Translations under genes and position numbers: made by a program
DNA from: Rubrivivax sp.
GTDB lineage: Bacteria > Pseudomonadota > Gammaproteobacteria > Burkholderiales > Burkholderiaceae_C
Direction of reading: 5' to 3'
Length of the DNA stretch: 64,000 nt
Assembly (NCBI GenBank): GCA_016707445.1
Contig: JADJHR010000005.1
Coordinates: forward strand, 62,001-126,000
Shown: positions 24,969 to 34,818 of the stretch, piece by piece
Numbering within the stretch: the stretch's first letter is position 1
How the letters are laid out: every line of letters starts with the position of its first letter
The notes under the pieces: generated by a model
What the model saw: only the letters and a program-made list of their open reading frames with translations
Told to the model about the DNA's origin: nothing
Databases searched by the model: none

Positions 24969-25673
24969 TCAACGGTCGGCCGCGGCCAGCAGCTTGTCGC
25001 GTGACAGCACCACCAGCCGGGTCGGCTCGACGCGCACCGCACCTTCGCGCTCGAAGCCCTTCAGCTCCTGGTTGACGCGCTGGCGTGACGCGCCCAGCAG
25101 CTGCGCCAGGTCTTCTTGCGCCAGCTGCAGGCCGATGCGGATCTCCTCGCCCTGCTCGATGCCGTAGCTCTTGACCAGCAGCAGCAGCTGCTTGGCCAGC
25201 CGCGCCTGCAGCGGGCGTGTGTTGAGATCCTCGAACTGGGTGAACATCAGTCGCAGGCGGCGGCAATTCAGCCGCAGCAGCGCGTCGTACAGCTCGACGT
25301 GCTGGGCCAGCAGTTCCTTGAAGTCGGGCTTGCGCACCATCAGCAAGGTGGTCTCGCCGTGCGCATGCGCGTCGTGTGTCCGCGGCAGGCCGTCAAAGAG
25401 CGCGATGTCACCGAACCAGGTGCCCGGTTCGACATAGGTCAGTGTCACTTGCTTGCCGGCCAGCGAGACCGAACTGACGCGCACTGCACCCCGCGCCACG
25501 CCGATCCACGATTCGGCCGGTGAGCCGCGTGCAGCCAGCGGCGCGCCGTCGGCCAGCCGGCGCAGCATGGTGCGCGACAGGATGGCGTTGCGCAAGGGCA
25601 GCGACAGCTTGCAGAACCAGGCCCCGGCCTCGATGTTGTGACGTTCGTCGATGGTGAGTACCGGGGAATTCAT
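24969..25673 (-). CDS. Crp/Fnr-family transcriptional regulator
   Basis: A 234-residue regulator. The N-terminal cyclic-nucleotide-binding-type domain contains RGAVRVSSVSL and EPGTWFGDIALFDGLPRTHD. A dimerisation helix precedes a winged HTH with LAQEDLAQLLGASRQRVNQE as recognition region. The cysteines of Fnr-type iron-sulfur proteins are not at the N-terminus, so it is not an oxygen-sensing Fnr. The usual PGR[ST]xA-type phosphate-binding cassette of CRP is altered (DGLPRTHDAHAH), so cAMP binding is doubtful. The start at 25673 (MNSPVLTID) is favoured over the upstream extension because it matches the expected family length. Confidence 0.88.
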   Translation of the reverse strand: MNSPVLTIDERHNIEAGAWFCKLSLPLRNAILSRTMLRRLADGAPLAARGSPAESWIGVARGAVRVSSVSLAGKQVTLTYVEPGTWFGDIALFDGLPRTHDAHAHGETTLLMVRKPDFKELLAQHVELYDALLRLNCRRLRLMFTQFEDLNTRPLQARLAKQLLLLVKSYGIEQGEEIRIGLQLAQEDLAQLLGASRQRVNQELKGFEREGAVRVEPTRLVVLSRDKLLAAADR

Positions 25674-25826
25674 GCCTTGTCTCTGAAGCGACGTGCGCAA
25701 GCGCATCCACAGCATCGAGTATTGCGCATCGCCGGCACTGCGGGCCCCTCATCCAGGCGTCTTCACCGGCCGGAACCCGCGAGGTGTCATGCTAGAGTCG
25801 CCGCGCCTCGCCCCTGGCCCCTCCGA

Positions 25827-27752
25827 ATGCAGCACAACCGGCGCCGAAATCTTGTCATTGCCTTTGCCCTGGCCGGGTTGGCGGTGCAGGCATCGGCGAT
25901 CGGTTTCGGGGCTGTGGCCGCTTCGACCACGCTGGGCCAGACGCTCGACCATTTGGTGAGCCTGCGCCTGGACCCGGGCGAGTTCGTCAGCGCCGAATGT
26001 GTCACCGCCGAGGTCACCGTGGGAGAACAGCGGCTGGCACCCGGTGTGGTGCGCACCCGGCTCGAAGGGGAGGGCAGCCAGCTGCGCCTGCGCGTGACCA
26101 CGCTGACGGCGATCGACGAGCCGGTGGTCAACCTGGCGGTGTCGGTGGGCTGCCCGCCACGCCTGTCGCGCCGCTTCGTGCTGTTTGCCGATCCGGCACC
26201 AACGAACCTGCCCAGTCTGCCGCTGATGGCCGCGCGCGATGCCGACAGCGCGGCCGTCCCCGACGCCCGGGCCGCCGCACCAGCGCCTGCAGCCGAGCCG
26301 AGGGCGGCCGCTGCCGCCAGTGCACCTGCCCTGCGCCCAATGGCCCGCGTCAACCCACCGCCGCGGGTACGCCACCGGCCCGCAGCGGCGCGGCGGCCGG
26401 CGCCGCCGCGCGAAAGCACGACCAGCGCGGCTGCTGCACCGCGCGCACGGCTGCGGCTGGATGCCGCCGAACCTATGCCATCGCCTGCGATGGCCACGGC
26501 CGATGTCATCGAGGCGGCCGCATCGGCCGCGGCCACGCTGGCCGCCGCGCAGGCCAGCGCCCAGGCCACGTCGGCAGCGGCCGCGCGCATCGCCGCGCTC
26601 GAGCAGTCGATCGAAAAGTTGCGCGCCGATGCCGCCGCCGACCGGCAGGCGTTGCAGATCCTGCGCCAGCGCGCCGCCGACGGTGACACCGCGGCCCGCT
26701 GGATGCCGTGGTTGCTGGGACTGCTGGCCTTGATGACGCTGGCGATCGTCTGGCTGGGTCTGAAGCTGCGCCGCCTGCAGGCCCTGCGCGACCCCACCTG
26801 GTGGGTTGCCGGCGGTGCCGCAGCCGCCGCCGCAGCTAGCGCCGCCGCGGCGCCAGCCGAGGCGCGTGCTTCCGAGGCGCCAGAGGCCGCGTCCGATGCG
26901 GAGCCGGCCAGCACCGGCCCGTCGACCGCGGGCTACAGCAGCACGCGCCCGGGTACCCTGGGCCCGGTGTTCAGCGCCGAGCTGCCGCTGGCCGACCCGG
27001 TGACCGAATCACCGCTGACGGTGACCGAGCGCACGCAGGCGCTGCCGCTGGGTTGGCGCGACGAGTCCGAAGCACAGCGCGACGTGTCGATCGAGGAGCT
27101 GATCGACCTCGAACAGCAGGCCGAGTTCTTCATCGTGCTGGGCCAGGAAGACGCCGCGATCGACCTGCTGGTGGAACACCTGCGCAGCACCGGGGGCGGC
27201 AGTCCGATGCCCTATCTGAAGCTGCTGGAGATCTACCGCCGGCGCGGCGACCACGAGGCCTACGAGCGCACGCGGGCGCGCTTCAATCATCGCTTCAACG
27301 CCTATGCCCCTGACTGGGAGGCGGACGCCCAGGACGGCCGCCAGCTGGAGGACTACCCGAGCATCGTCGCCCGGCTGCAGCTGGCCTGGCCGTCGCCGAT
27401 CGACGCCATGGCCGAGCTCGAATCGCTGCTGTTCCGCAAGACGCGCGGGGACCTGTTCGACATGCCGGCCTACCGCGATGTGCTGTTCCTGTATTCGCTG
27501 GCGCGCGACCTGCTGGGCCGTGAGCCGATGGACCGGGCCGACGTCGACGTGCTGCTGCCGATCAACGAAGGCGCTGACTTCACGCAGCCGATGTCGCTCG
27601 ACGATTCGCCCAGTGAGCGCCACGCCCTGCTGGCGACGCTGGAAGGGCAGCCCACGGTGCCGATCGACCTAGACGTGACGCAGCCGGGCATGCCCGAGAG
27701 CCTGTTCGGCGAGGCCACGCGGCCTGGCGTCGGCAGCCGCCGACGGCGCTGA
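25827..27752 (+). CDS. FimV-like protein (signal peptide, Ala-rich linker, single TM, C-terminal FimV domain)
   Basis: A 641-residue protein built like the polar/pilus-assembly protein FimV. It has a signal peptide (IAFALAGLAVQASA) followed by a beta-rich periplasmic N-domain (LRLDPGEFVSAECVTAEVTV). A long Ala/Pro/Arg-rich linker with a coiled-coil-like stretch (AALEQSIEKLRADAAADRQA) precedes a TM helix (WMPWLLGLLALMTLAIVWLG, about 292-311). The cytoplasmic C-terminus has a TPR-like repeat (FFIVLGQEDAAIDLLVEHLR then YLKLLEIYRRRGDHEAYERT). The ATG at 25827 is chosen because it directly precedes the signal peptide. FimV homologues act in type IV pilus function and polar localisation. A TGCTAGAGT extended -10-like element lies at about 25791-25799, without a clear -35. 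Confidence 0.82.
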   Translation: MQHNRRRNLVIAFALAGLAVQASAIGFGAVAASTTLGQTLDHLVSLRLDPGEFVSAECVTAEVTVGEQRLAPGVVRTRLEGEGSQLRLRVTTLTAIDEPVVNLAVSVGCPPRLSRRFVLFADPAPTNLPSLPLMAARDADSAAVPDARAAAPAPAAEPRAAAAASAPALRPMARVNPPPRVRHRPAAARRPAPPRESTTSAAAAPRARLRLDAAEPMPSPAMATADVIEAAASAAATLAAAQASAQATSAAAARIAALEQSIEKLRADAAADRQALQILRQRAADGDTAARWMPWLLGLLALMTLAIVWLGLKLRRLQALRDPTWWVAGGAAAAAAASAAAAPAEARASEAPEAASDAEPASTGPSTAGYSSTRPGTLGPVFSAELPLADPVTESPLTVTERTQALPLGWRDESEAQRDVSIEELIDLEQQAEFFIVLGQEDAAIDLLVEHLRSTGGGSPMPYLKLLEIYRRRGDHEAYERTRARFNHRFNAYAPDWEADAQDGRQLEDYPSIVARLQLAWPSPIDAMAELESLLFRKTRGDLFDMPAYRDVLFLYSLARDLLGREPMDRADVDVLLPINEGADFTQPMSLDDSPSERHALLATLEGQPTVPIDLDVTQPGMPESLFGEATRPGVGSRRRR

Positions 27753-27774
27753 GGTTGCAAGGCGCTGCCGGCGG

Positions 27775-28948
<1,174 letters not shown>

Positions 28949-28952
28949 GGGT

Positions 28953-29942
28953 TTACAGATCGTAGTGGCTGGTGTCGGTATCAGCATGGGCACCGAGTGC
29001 GCGCTGGATGAAGGCTGCCGACAGGCGGTCGGACAGCAGTTCGGCGAAGGCGTAGACGAAGTGGCGCAGGTACGCGCCACGCTTGAAGGCCACGCGTGTG
29101 GTGTTGGGGCCGAACAGGTGCCCCAGCGGGCGCACCACCAGGCTGATGCCGGGCCCTTCACCGTTGCCGGCCGGGCGCGCCGCCAGGTTGTCGTCACGCG
29201 CGGCCAGTTCGGTCACGATGCCTGCACCCAGGCCCATGCGCACGTAGGTCATGATGACGTCGGAGTCGATGCCCTCCAGCGCCACCTGCGGCTTCAGCCG
29301 CGCGCGCGCAAAGGCCTGGTCGATGCGCGCGCGTCCGGTCATCGAGGGGTGGTACAGCACCAGGGGTACAGCGGCCAGCTGCTCGAGCGTCGGCCGTTCC
29401 ACCGCCGCCAGCGGATGCTGCGCCGGCACGACCAGCACGTGCTGCCACTCGTAGCAGGGCAGGGTGACCAGCTCGTCGTAGCCGGCCAGGGCCTCGGTGG
29501 CCAGGCCGACATCGGCCACGTCATCCAGCAGCATGCGCGCCACCTGCTCGGGCATGCCCTGGTGCAGCACCACCTGCACCTTGGGGAATCGCCGGCGCAG
29601 CTCGGCCACGCGTTGCGGCAGGAAATAGCGAGCCTGCGTGTGCGTGGTGGCGATCGACAACGTGCCGGCGTCCTGCTTCGAGTATTCGTCGCCGATGCGT
29701 TTCAGGTTGGCCACCTCGCGCATGATGGTCTCGATCGACTTCAGCACCAGCTGGCCGGGCTCGGTGACGCGGCGCAGCCGCTTGCCGTGGCGCGCGAAGA
29801 TGTCCACGCCCAGCTCTTCCTCGAGTTCGAGGATGGCCTTGCTGACCCCGGGCTGCGAGGTGAACAACGCCTTCGCGGTCTCGGTCAGGTTGAGCTTGCG
29901 ACGAACGGCCTCCTGCACGAAGCGGAACTGATGCAGGTTCAT
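28953..29942 (-). CDS. cysB: LysR-type regulator CysB
   Basis: A 329-residue LysR-family activator of sulfur-assimilation genes. The N-terminal winged HTH MNLHQFRFVQEAVRRKLNLT with ALFTSQPGVSKAILELEEEL is the CysB/Cbl signature. The effector domain includes THTQARYFLPQRVAELRRRF and HQGMPEQVARMLLDD. In well-studied members the inducer is O-acetyl- or N-acetylserine. The ATG overlaps the cbiX stop (ATGA). The neighbour cbiX is in the siroheme pathway needed for sulfite reductase, in agreement with this identity. Confidence 0.94.
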   Translation of the reverse strand: MNLHQFRFVQEAVRRKLNLTETAKALFTSQPGVSKAILELEEELGVDIFARHGKRLRRVTEPGQLVLKSIETIMREVANLKRIGDEYSKQDAGTLSIATTHTQARYFLPQRVAELRRRFPKVQVVLHQGMPEQVARMLLDDVADVGLATEALAGYDELVTLPCYEWQHVLVVPAQHPLAAVERPTLEQLAAVPLVLYHPSMTGRARIDQAFARARLKPQVALEGIDSDVIMTYVRMGLGAGIVTELAARDDNLAARPAGNGEGPGISLVVRPLGHLFGPNTTRVAFKRGAYLRHFVYAFAELLSDRLSAAFIQRALGAHADTDTSHYDL

Positions 29943-30322
29943 GGCAAACCCTCTGCGGGCAGCAGCGCGAGCATGGCGTCGGTCATGGCCTGCAGCACGG
30001 TGTCGACCTCGCCGATCGCGGTGTGCAGTTCGACCTGCAGCCCGTCGTGGCGCTGGTGCAGCGCGTCGATCAGGCGCGGCAGGTCACGGCGCACATGACC
30101 GCCGCTGCCCAGGAACATCGGCACCAGCGCGATGTGCTGGCAGCCCGCGGCCACCAGCTCGGCCGCGGCGGTGGGCAGGTCGGGCGCCATGAACTCGAGG
30201 TAGGCCAGGCGCAGGGCCAGTGCGGGTCGCCGCGCACGCAGTCTGGCGGCCATGTCCTCGAAGGGCGCGGCCCAGCGCGGGTCGCGCGCGCCATGGGCAA
30301 ACAGGATCAGGCCTTGGGTCAT
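29939..30322 (-). CDS. cbiX: sirohydrochlorin chelatase, CbiX/SirB family
   Basis: A 127-residue short-form chelatase that inserts metal into sirohydrochlorin. LILFAHGARDPRWAAPFEDM holds the first metal-binding histidine, and IALVPMFLGSGGHVRRDLPR holds the second. The short length matches the single-domain CbiXS type, which works as a dimer. The ATG at 30322 overlaps the lptG stop, and its own stop overlaps the cysB start. Whether the product goes to siroheme (sulfite/nitrite reductase) or cobalamin cannot be told, but the CysB neighbour favours siroheme. Confidence 0.92.
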   Translation of the reverse strand: MTQGLILFAHGARDPRWAAPFEDMAARLRARRPALALRLAYLEFMAPDLPTAAAELVAAGCQHIALVPMFLGSGGHVRRDLPRLIDALHQRHDGLQVELHTAIGEVDTVLQAMTDAMLALLPAEGLP

Positions 30323-31428
30323 CGGTATCGCACCAGCCAGGTGAAGGCGGCCATCGACAGCAGCAGGAACAGCAGGCTGGGCGCGGTGGCCACCATCCAG
30401 GGCGTCCAGTCGCTGAGCATGCCGATGTGGCCGGCCAGGTTGTTCAGCAGCACGAAGGCGATGCCCAGCATGATGCCGCCGAAGACCTTCAGGCTGATGC
30501 TGCCGGCGCGCGCCTGCAGGTAGGCGAAAGGCAGTGCCAGCGCCACCATCACCAGGCACGACAGCGGGTACAACGCCTTCTGCCAGAAGCGGATCTTGAC
30601 CTGCTGCGTGGCCTGCGCCTGGTCGTCCAGGTGCACGCTGTAGCGCCACAGCTCCAGCGTGGTCATCGAACTCAGCGGCAGCACCGCCGCGGCGACCACG
30701 CCGGCGTTGAGCTTGCTTCGAAAGCTCAGCGAAGGCAGGTTCTCGATGCGCACCGTCGGGGTGTCGCCGCGTGCGGCGGGCCAGTGGGTGATGCTCACGT
30801 CGCGCAAGGTCCAGGTGCCATCGGCGCCGACCGTGGCTTCGCGCGCCGTGGTGCGCGACGTCAGGCGGCCATCGGCGTCGAACTCGAAGCGTCGCACGTG
30901 CTGCAGCACGCCACTGGCATCGATGCCGGCGACGTTGATCGACATGCTGCCTTCACCCTGCGGCGTGCTGATGCGGTCTTTCAGCCAGGCGCCGGCACCG
31001 TCGATGCGGCGACCGCCGTCGAACCGGGCCCCCAACAGCACGCTGGCGCGTTCCGACTCGGGCACCAGGTAGTCGCCGACGATGAAATTCAGCGCCCCGA
31101 AGGCCAGGCCCAGCGTGGCCAGCAGACGCAGGGCACGCCAGGGACCCAGGCCGCCGGTGCGCAGGATGGTGAACTCCGAGGCCTGCGCCATGCGCGCCAT
31201 CGAATAGATGGTGCCGATCAACACCGCGATGGGCAGCAGGTCGTACAGGTGACCGGGCAGTTCGTACAAGCCGGACAGTGCCACGTGCCAGGCCATGCGG
31301 CCGCGCCGGCCGATGCTGTCCAGGCCGTCGACGAAGTCGAGAAAGTAGAACAGCGCCAGGAAGGCGATGGCGACGAAGCCCACCGACGCCAGGATGTCGC
31401 GATAGAACAGGCGGCGTATGGTCTTCAT
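30319..31428 (-). CDS. lptG: LPS export ABC transporter permease LptG
   Basis: A 369-residue inner-membrane permease of the LptBFG complex, which extracts lipopolysaccharide from the inner membrane. MKTIRRLFYRDILASVGFVA begins the first TM helix, and LYDLLPIAVLIGTIYSMARM is the conserved coupling region. A periplasmic beta-jellyroll domain covers about residues 130-270. Three C-terminal TM helices include VFGGIMLGIAFVLLNNLAGH. The start at 31428 overlaps the lptF stop by ATGA; a 23-residue upstream extension would read back into lptF. Confidence 0.95.
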   Translation of the reverse strand: MKTIRRLFYRDILASVGFVAIAFLALFYFLDFVDGLDSIGRRGRMAWHVALSGLYELPGHLYDLLPIAVLIGTIYSMARMAQASEFTILRTGGLGPWRALRLLATLGLAFGALNFIVGDYLVPESERASVLLGARFDGGRRIDGAGAWLKDRISTPQGEGSMSINVAGIDASGVLQHVRRFEFDADGRLTSRTTAREATVGADGTWTLRDVSITHWPAARGDTPTVRIENLPSLSFRSKLNAGVVAAAVLPLSSMTTLELWRYSVHLDDQAQATQQVKIRFWQKALYPLSCLVMVALALPFAYLQARAGSISLKVFGGIMLGIAFVLLNNLAGHIGMLSDWTPWMVATAPSLLFLLLSMAAFTWLVRYR

Positions 31429-32531
31429 GCCGGCACTGCCGCACGCAGGCGCCGACGTGGCCACAGATGCAGCACCGCGGCATGGTCGCGCCACCACAGC
31501 AGCGCCAACGCCAGCATGAAAGCGCCACCGTGCAGGCCGGCCAGCGCCGTGCCCAGGCCGACGCGGCCGTTGCCGACCCAGGCCTGGCTCAGATTGACCA
31601 GGTTGAAGTACAGCGCCCAGGCCAGCAAGGCCAGAAACAGGTTCCAGTTGTTGGGCCGCCGCGGGTTGGTGGCGGCCAGGCCCAGGCCCAGCAGCATCAG
31701 GTTGGCCGTGGCCAGCAGCATGCCGAAGCGCCAGGCCAGCTCACCCTGGTTGCGCGCGTTCGGGTCGCGGATCAGTTCGATCGTCGGCAGCGACTTCGGC
31801 GGCTTCGCCTGCGCCTCGCGCGCAACCCGCTCCTTCACCAGCACGCGGTAGGTCTCGAAGCTGGCCAGCGTGCGGTCGCCGGTCTTGTCGTCGATGTCGT
31901 TGCGCTGGCCGCGCTCCAGGCGCAGCCAGGTTTCGCCGGCCACTGTTTCCAGGCGGCCGCTGCGCGCCGAGGTCAGGCTCTCGCCGTGCTCCTGCTGCGC
32001 GAGCACGAAGACGTTGCGGGCCTGCAGGCTGTCGGCGCGCTCGCGATCGATGAAGAAGACGCGGCGGCCGTCGGCCGAGGTCTGGAACACGCCCGGCGCC
32101 ACGCGCGACAGGTCCGACCGCTGCTGATAGCGGTCGCGCAGGTCCAGGCTGTTGCGGTTGCCCCAGGGCCAGACGAACAGCAGCAGCACCGCGGCCACCA
32201 GCAGCACCGGCCAGGCGCTGCGCAACACCGGGCGCACGAACCTGGGCAGGCCCACGCCGCCCGAAAACCAGATCACTATCTCGCTGTCGCGGTACATGCG
32301 GCCGATGGTGACGACGATGGCCACGAACAGCGACAGGCTCATCATCGTGGGCAAATGGCCCAGCGCCGTGTAGCCCAGCACCAGCACCACGTCCTGCGGT
32401 GCCACGCTGCCCTTGGCGGCCAGGCCGACGATGCGCAGCAGGAACATGGTCAGCACGATGGTGAGGATCACCACCAGGGTCGCCCCGAAGCTGCGCGCCA
32501 GCTCGCGGCGCACGGTTGAATCGAATAACAT
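31425..32531 (-). CDS. lptF: LPS export ABC transporter permease LptF
   Basis: A 368-residue partner permease of LptG. MLFDSTVRRELARSFGATLV starts TM1, and YTALGHLPTMMSLSLFVAIV is the TM2-TM3 coupling region. The middle is a periplasmic jellyroll domain (about 130-255), and the C-terminus has the remaining TM helices (FGMLLATANLMLLGLGLAAT). It is the first gene of the minus-strand operon lptF-lptG-cbiX-cysB-aminotransferase and is divergent from pepA, with 86 bases between the two starts that must hold both promoters. Confidence 0.95.
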   Translation of the reverse strand: MLFDSTVRRELARSFGATLVVILTIVLTMFLLRIVGLAAKGSVAPQDVVLVLGYTALGHLPTMMSLSLFVAIVVTIGRMYRDSEIVIWFSGGVGLPRFVRPVLRSAWPVLLVAAVLLLFVWPWGNRNSLDLRDRYQQRSDLSRVAPGVFQTSADGRRVFFIDRERADSLQARNVFVLAQQEHGESLTSARSGRLETVAGETWLRLERGQRNDIDDKTGDRTLASFETYRVLVKERVAREAQAKPPKSLPTIELIRDPNARNQGELAWRFGMLLATANLMLLGLGLAATNPRRPNNWNLFLALLAWALYFNLVNLSQAWVGNGRVGLGTALAGLHGGAFMLALALLWWRDHAAVLHLWPRRRLRAAVPA

Positions 32532-32617
32532 CCGCCGCTTTGCCCCGCGCGCGTTCAGCAGTCTCGATTTCGATCGGTCCGCCGCGCCCTTCCTGGGGGA
32601 TGACTGAAAGAGGGATT

Positions 32618-34078
32618 ATGGACTTCAAGACCCTGATCGCACCCAAGGACGGGCTTTGCACCGTCGCCGCCGATGCACTGCTGCTGGTCATTGCCGGCAA
32701 GGTGCTGCCCGATGGTCTGGACGCGCCGCTGGCGCAGGCGTTGAAAGCTGCGGTCGACGCGGGTGACCTGTCGCTCAAGGCCGGCCAGGCGCTGTACCTT
32801 CACCATGTGGCGGGCGTCAAGGCAGCCCGCGTGGCGGTGGCGGTGGCCGCCGATGGCCAGGCCACCGCATGGCGCAAGGCGCTGGCGGCGGGGCTGGGTC
32901 TGCTCAAGGGCGGCGGCGCACAGCATGTGGCGGTGGCCGCGTCCGGCCTGGGCACGCTGGGCGATGCCCACGCCGAGGCACTGGCCAGCGTGGCAGACGC
33001 GCAGACCTACGTCTATCGCCACACCAAGCCCAGCGCGCCGCCGGCGTCCAAGTTGGCGCGCTTCAGCCTGGTCTGCGACAAGGCCGACGCCGCCTTGCTC
33101 GAGTCAGGTTTCAAGCGTGGGCGCGCGATTGCTGCGGGTGTGGCTCTGGCGCGCGAGAACGCCAACCGGCCGGGCAACCATTGCACGCCCTCGCATCTGG
33201 CGTCCGAGGCCAAGGCGCTGGCCAAGTCACATGGGCTGAAGGTCCAGGTGCTCGATCGCAAGGACGTCGAAAAGCTCGGCATGGGCGCCTTCCTGGCGGT
33301 GGCGCAGGCTTCGAAGCAGCCGCTGAAGTTCATCGTGCTGCGCTGGAACGGCGCGGCCAAGACGGCTGCGCCGGTGGTGCTGGTCGGCAAGGGCATCACC
33401 TTCGACACCGGCGGCATCTCGCTGAAGCCGGCGCCCGAGATGGACGAGATGAAGTTCGACATGGGCGGTGCGGCCAGCGTGCTGGGCACGCTGCGCGCGG
33501 TGGCCGAACTCAAGCTCAAGCTCAACGTCGTCGGCCTGATCCCGGCCTGCGAGAACATGCCGGGCGGCGCTGCCGTCAAGCCGGGCGACGTCGTCACCAG
33601 CCTGTCGGGCCAGACCATCGAGATCCTGAACACCGACGCCGAGGGGCGGCTGGTCCTGTGCGACGCACTGACTTATGCCGAGCGCTTCAAGCCTGCGGCA
33701 GTGATCGACATCGCCACGCTCACGGGGGCCTGCGTGATCGCCCTCGGCCACCACCGTTCGGGCCTGTTCAGTTCCAGCGACGCGCTGGCCGCTGAGCTGC
33801 TGGCCGCCGGTGAACGCGGCGCCGACCTGGCCTGGCGCATGCCACTGGACGAGGCCTACGACGAGGCGCTGAAGAGCAATTTCGCCGACATGGGCAACGT
33901 GGGCGGGCGTGCTGGCGGCTCGATCACAGCGGCCAAGTTCTTGCAGCGCTACACCGCGAAGTTCGACTGGGCGCACCTGGACATCGCCGGCACGGCATGG
34001 ACGTCTGGGCAGGCCAAGGGCGGTACCGGCCGCCCCGTGCCCTTGCTGACGCACTTCCTGCTCGCACGCGCGGGCTGA
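32618..34078 (+). CDS. pepA: leucyl aminopeptidase (M17)
   Basis: A 486-residue cytosolic aminopeptidase that removes N-terminal residues from peptides; PepA also binds DNA in some bacteria. The M17 signature NTDAEGRLVLCDAL is present, as is the metal/active-site region VLVGKGITFDTGGISLKP followed by MKFDMGGAASVLGTL. The ATG at 32618 is preceded by GAGGG; the longer upstream in-frame extension has no family similarity. It is divergent from lptF and followed by holC, a conserved arrangement in beta- and gammaproteobacteria. Confidence 0.96.
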   Translation: MDFKTLIAPKDGLCTVAADALLLVIAGKVLPDGLDAPLAQALKAAVDAGDLSLKAGQALYLHHVAGVKAARVAVAVAADGQATAWRKALAAGLGLLKGGGAQHVAVAASGLGTLGDAHAEALASVADAQTYVYRHTKPSAPPASKLARFSLVCDKADAALLESGFKRGRAIAAGVALARENANRPGNHCTPSHLASEAKALAKSHGLKVQVLDRKDVEKLGMGAFLAVAQASKQPLKFIVLRWNGAAKTAAPVVLVGKGITFDTGGISLKPAPEMDEMKFDMGGAASVLGTLRAVAELKLKLNVVGLIPACENMPGGAAVKPGDVVTSLSGQTIEILNTDAEGRLVLCDALTYAERFKPAAVIDIATLTGACVIALGHHRSGLFSSSDALAAELLAAGERGADLAWRMPLDEAYDEALKSNFADMGNVGGRAGGSITAAKFLQRYTAKFDWAHLDIAGTAWTSGQAKGGTGRPVPLLTHFLLARAG

Positions 34079-34114
34079 AGCGCGCCGGCTTCGAGCTGAC
34101 GGCGGGCATTGCGC

Positions 34115-34573
34115 ATGGCGCCGCGCGTGGAATTCCACACCGGCGTGGCCGACGAAGTCGGCTTTGCCTGCCGCCTGCTGCGCAAGGCCTACCACCAGGG
34201 GGCCCGCGTGCTGGTGCGCGCGCCGTCAGCGCGGCTGGCGCGCCTGGACCGCGAGCTCTGGACGTTCGTCGAGCGCGAGTTTCTGCCGCACCTGCGCTTT
34301 GCAGCGCCGGGACCGGTGCCTGCAGCCGCTGCACGCACGCCCTTGTGGCTGGTCGATGGCGAACTGCCCGCGCCCTGCCCGCCGGTGCTGGTGAACCTGG
34401 GTGCCGACATGCCGTCGTCGCTGCAGGGCTTGACGCGCATCATCGAAATCGTGGCCAGCGACGTCGACGACGAACAGCAGGGCCGTGAACGCTGGCGCGC
34501 CTACAAGGCCGCCGGGCTCGAATTGATCCACCACACGGGTGCTGCTTCGGCCGACGACGACAGCAGCCGTTGA
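34115..34573 (+). CDS. holC: DNA polymerase III chi subunit
   Basis: A 152-residue chi subunit of the clamp loader, linking it to single-strand binding protein. VEFHTGVADEVGFACRLLRK is the HolC N-terminus. LWTFVEREFLPHL and PLWLVDGELPAPCPPVLVNL follow the family pattern, and the ERWRAYKAAGLELIHH end is typical. The ATG at 34115 is used; a TTG two codons upstream is possible. It lies 36 bases after pepA and is probably co-transcribed with it. Confidence 0.92.
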   Translation: MAPRVEFHTGVADEVGFACRLLRKAYHQGARVLVRAPSARLARLDRELWTFVEREFLPHLRFAAPGPVPAAAARTPLWLVDGELPAPCPPVLVNLGADMPSSLQGLTRIIEIVASDVDDEQQGRERWRAYKAAGLELIHHTGAASADDDSSR

Positions 34574-34592
34574 CCACTCGTTCACCCCCGCG

Positions 34593-34613
34593 CGCAGGCG
34601 CCCCTGCGGTTTT
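34593..34613 (+). terminator. probable intrinsic terminator after holC
   Basis: A 6-bp stem CGCAGG/CCTGCG with a 4-base loop is followed by GTTTT, 20 bases after the holC stop. The T run is short, so efficiency is uncertain. The remaining stretch to 34818 holds no gene and should contain the promoter of the binding-protein gene. Confidence 0.5.
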
Positions 34614-34818
34614 CGGGTGGACCCTGTAGGCCGAATCGTGGGGTCAGGCGTTGTGGGCAGGCGACGCAGACCCGAGGGCCGATGCGCCGTGCAGCAGCAC
34701 CCTGGCAGATCCCGATGGGCGGCGCTGCGCTTTGCGGTATCGTCTTGCGTTTTTCAACCTTGAGCCTCTGTCGGCATCGCACATGCATCGACAGAACCCA
34801 TCACCAGGAGCTTCGTTC

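Noticed and set aside
30220..31851. 543-codon plus-strand frame over cbiX and lptG
   Set aside because: Fully antisense to well-recognised genes; Q/H/R-rich translation with no domain.
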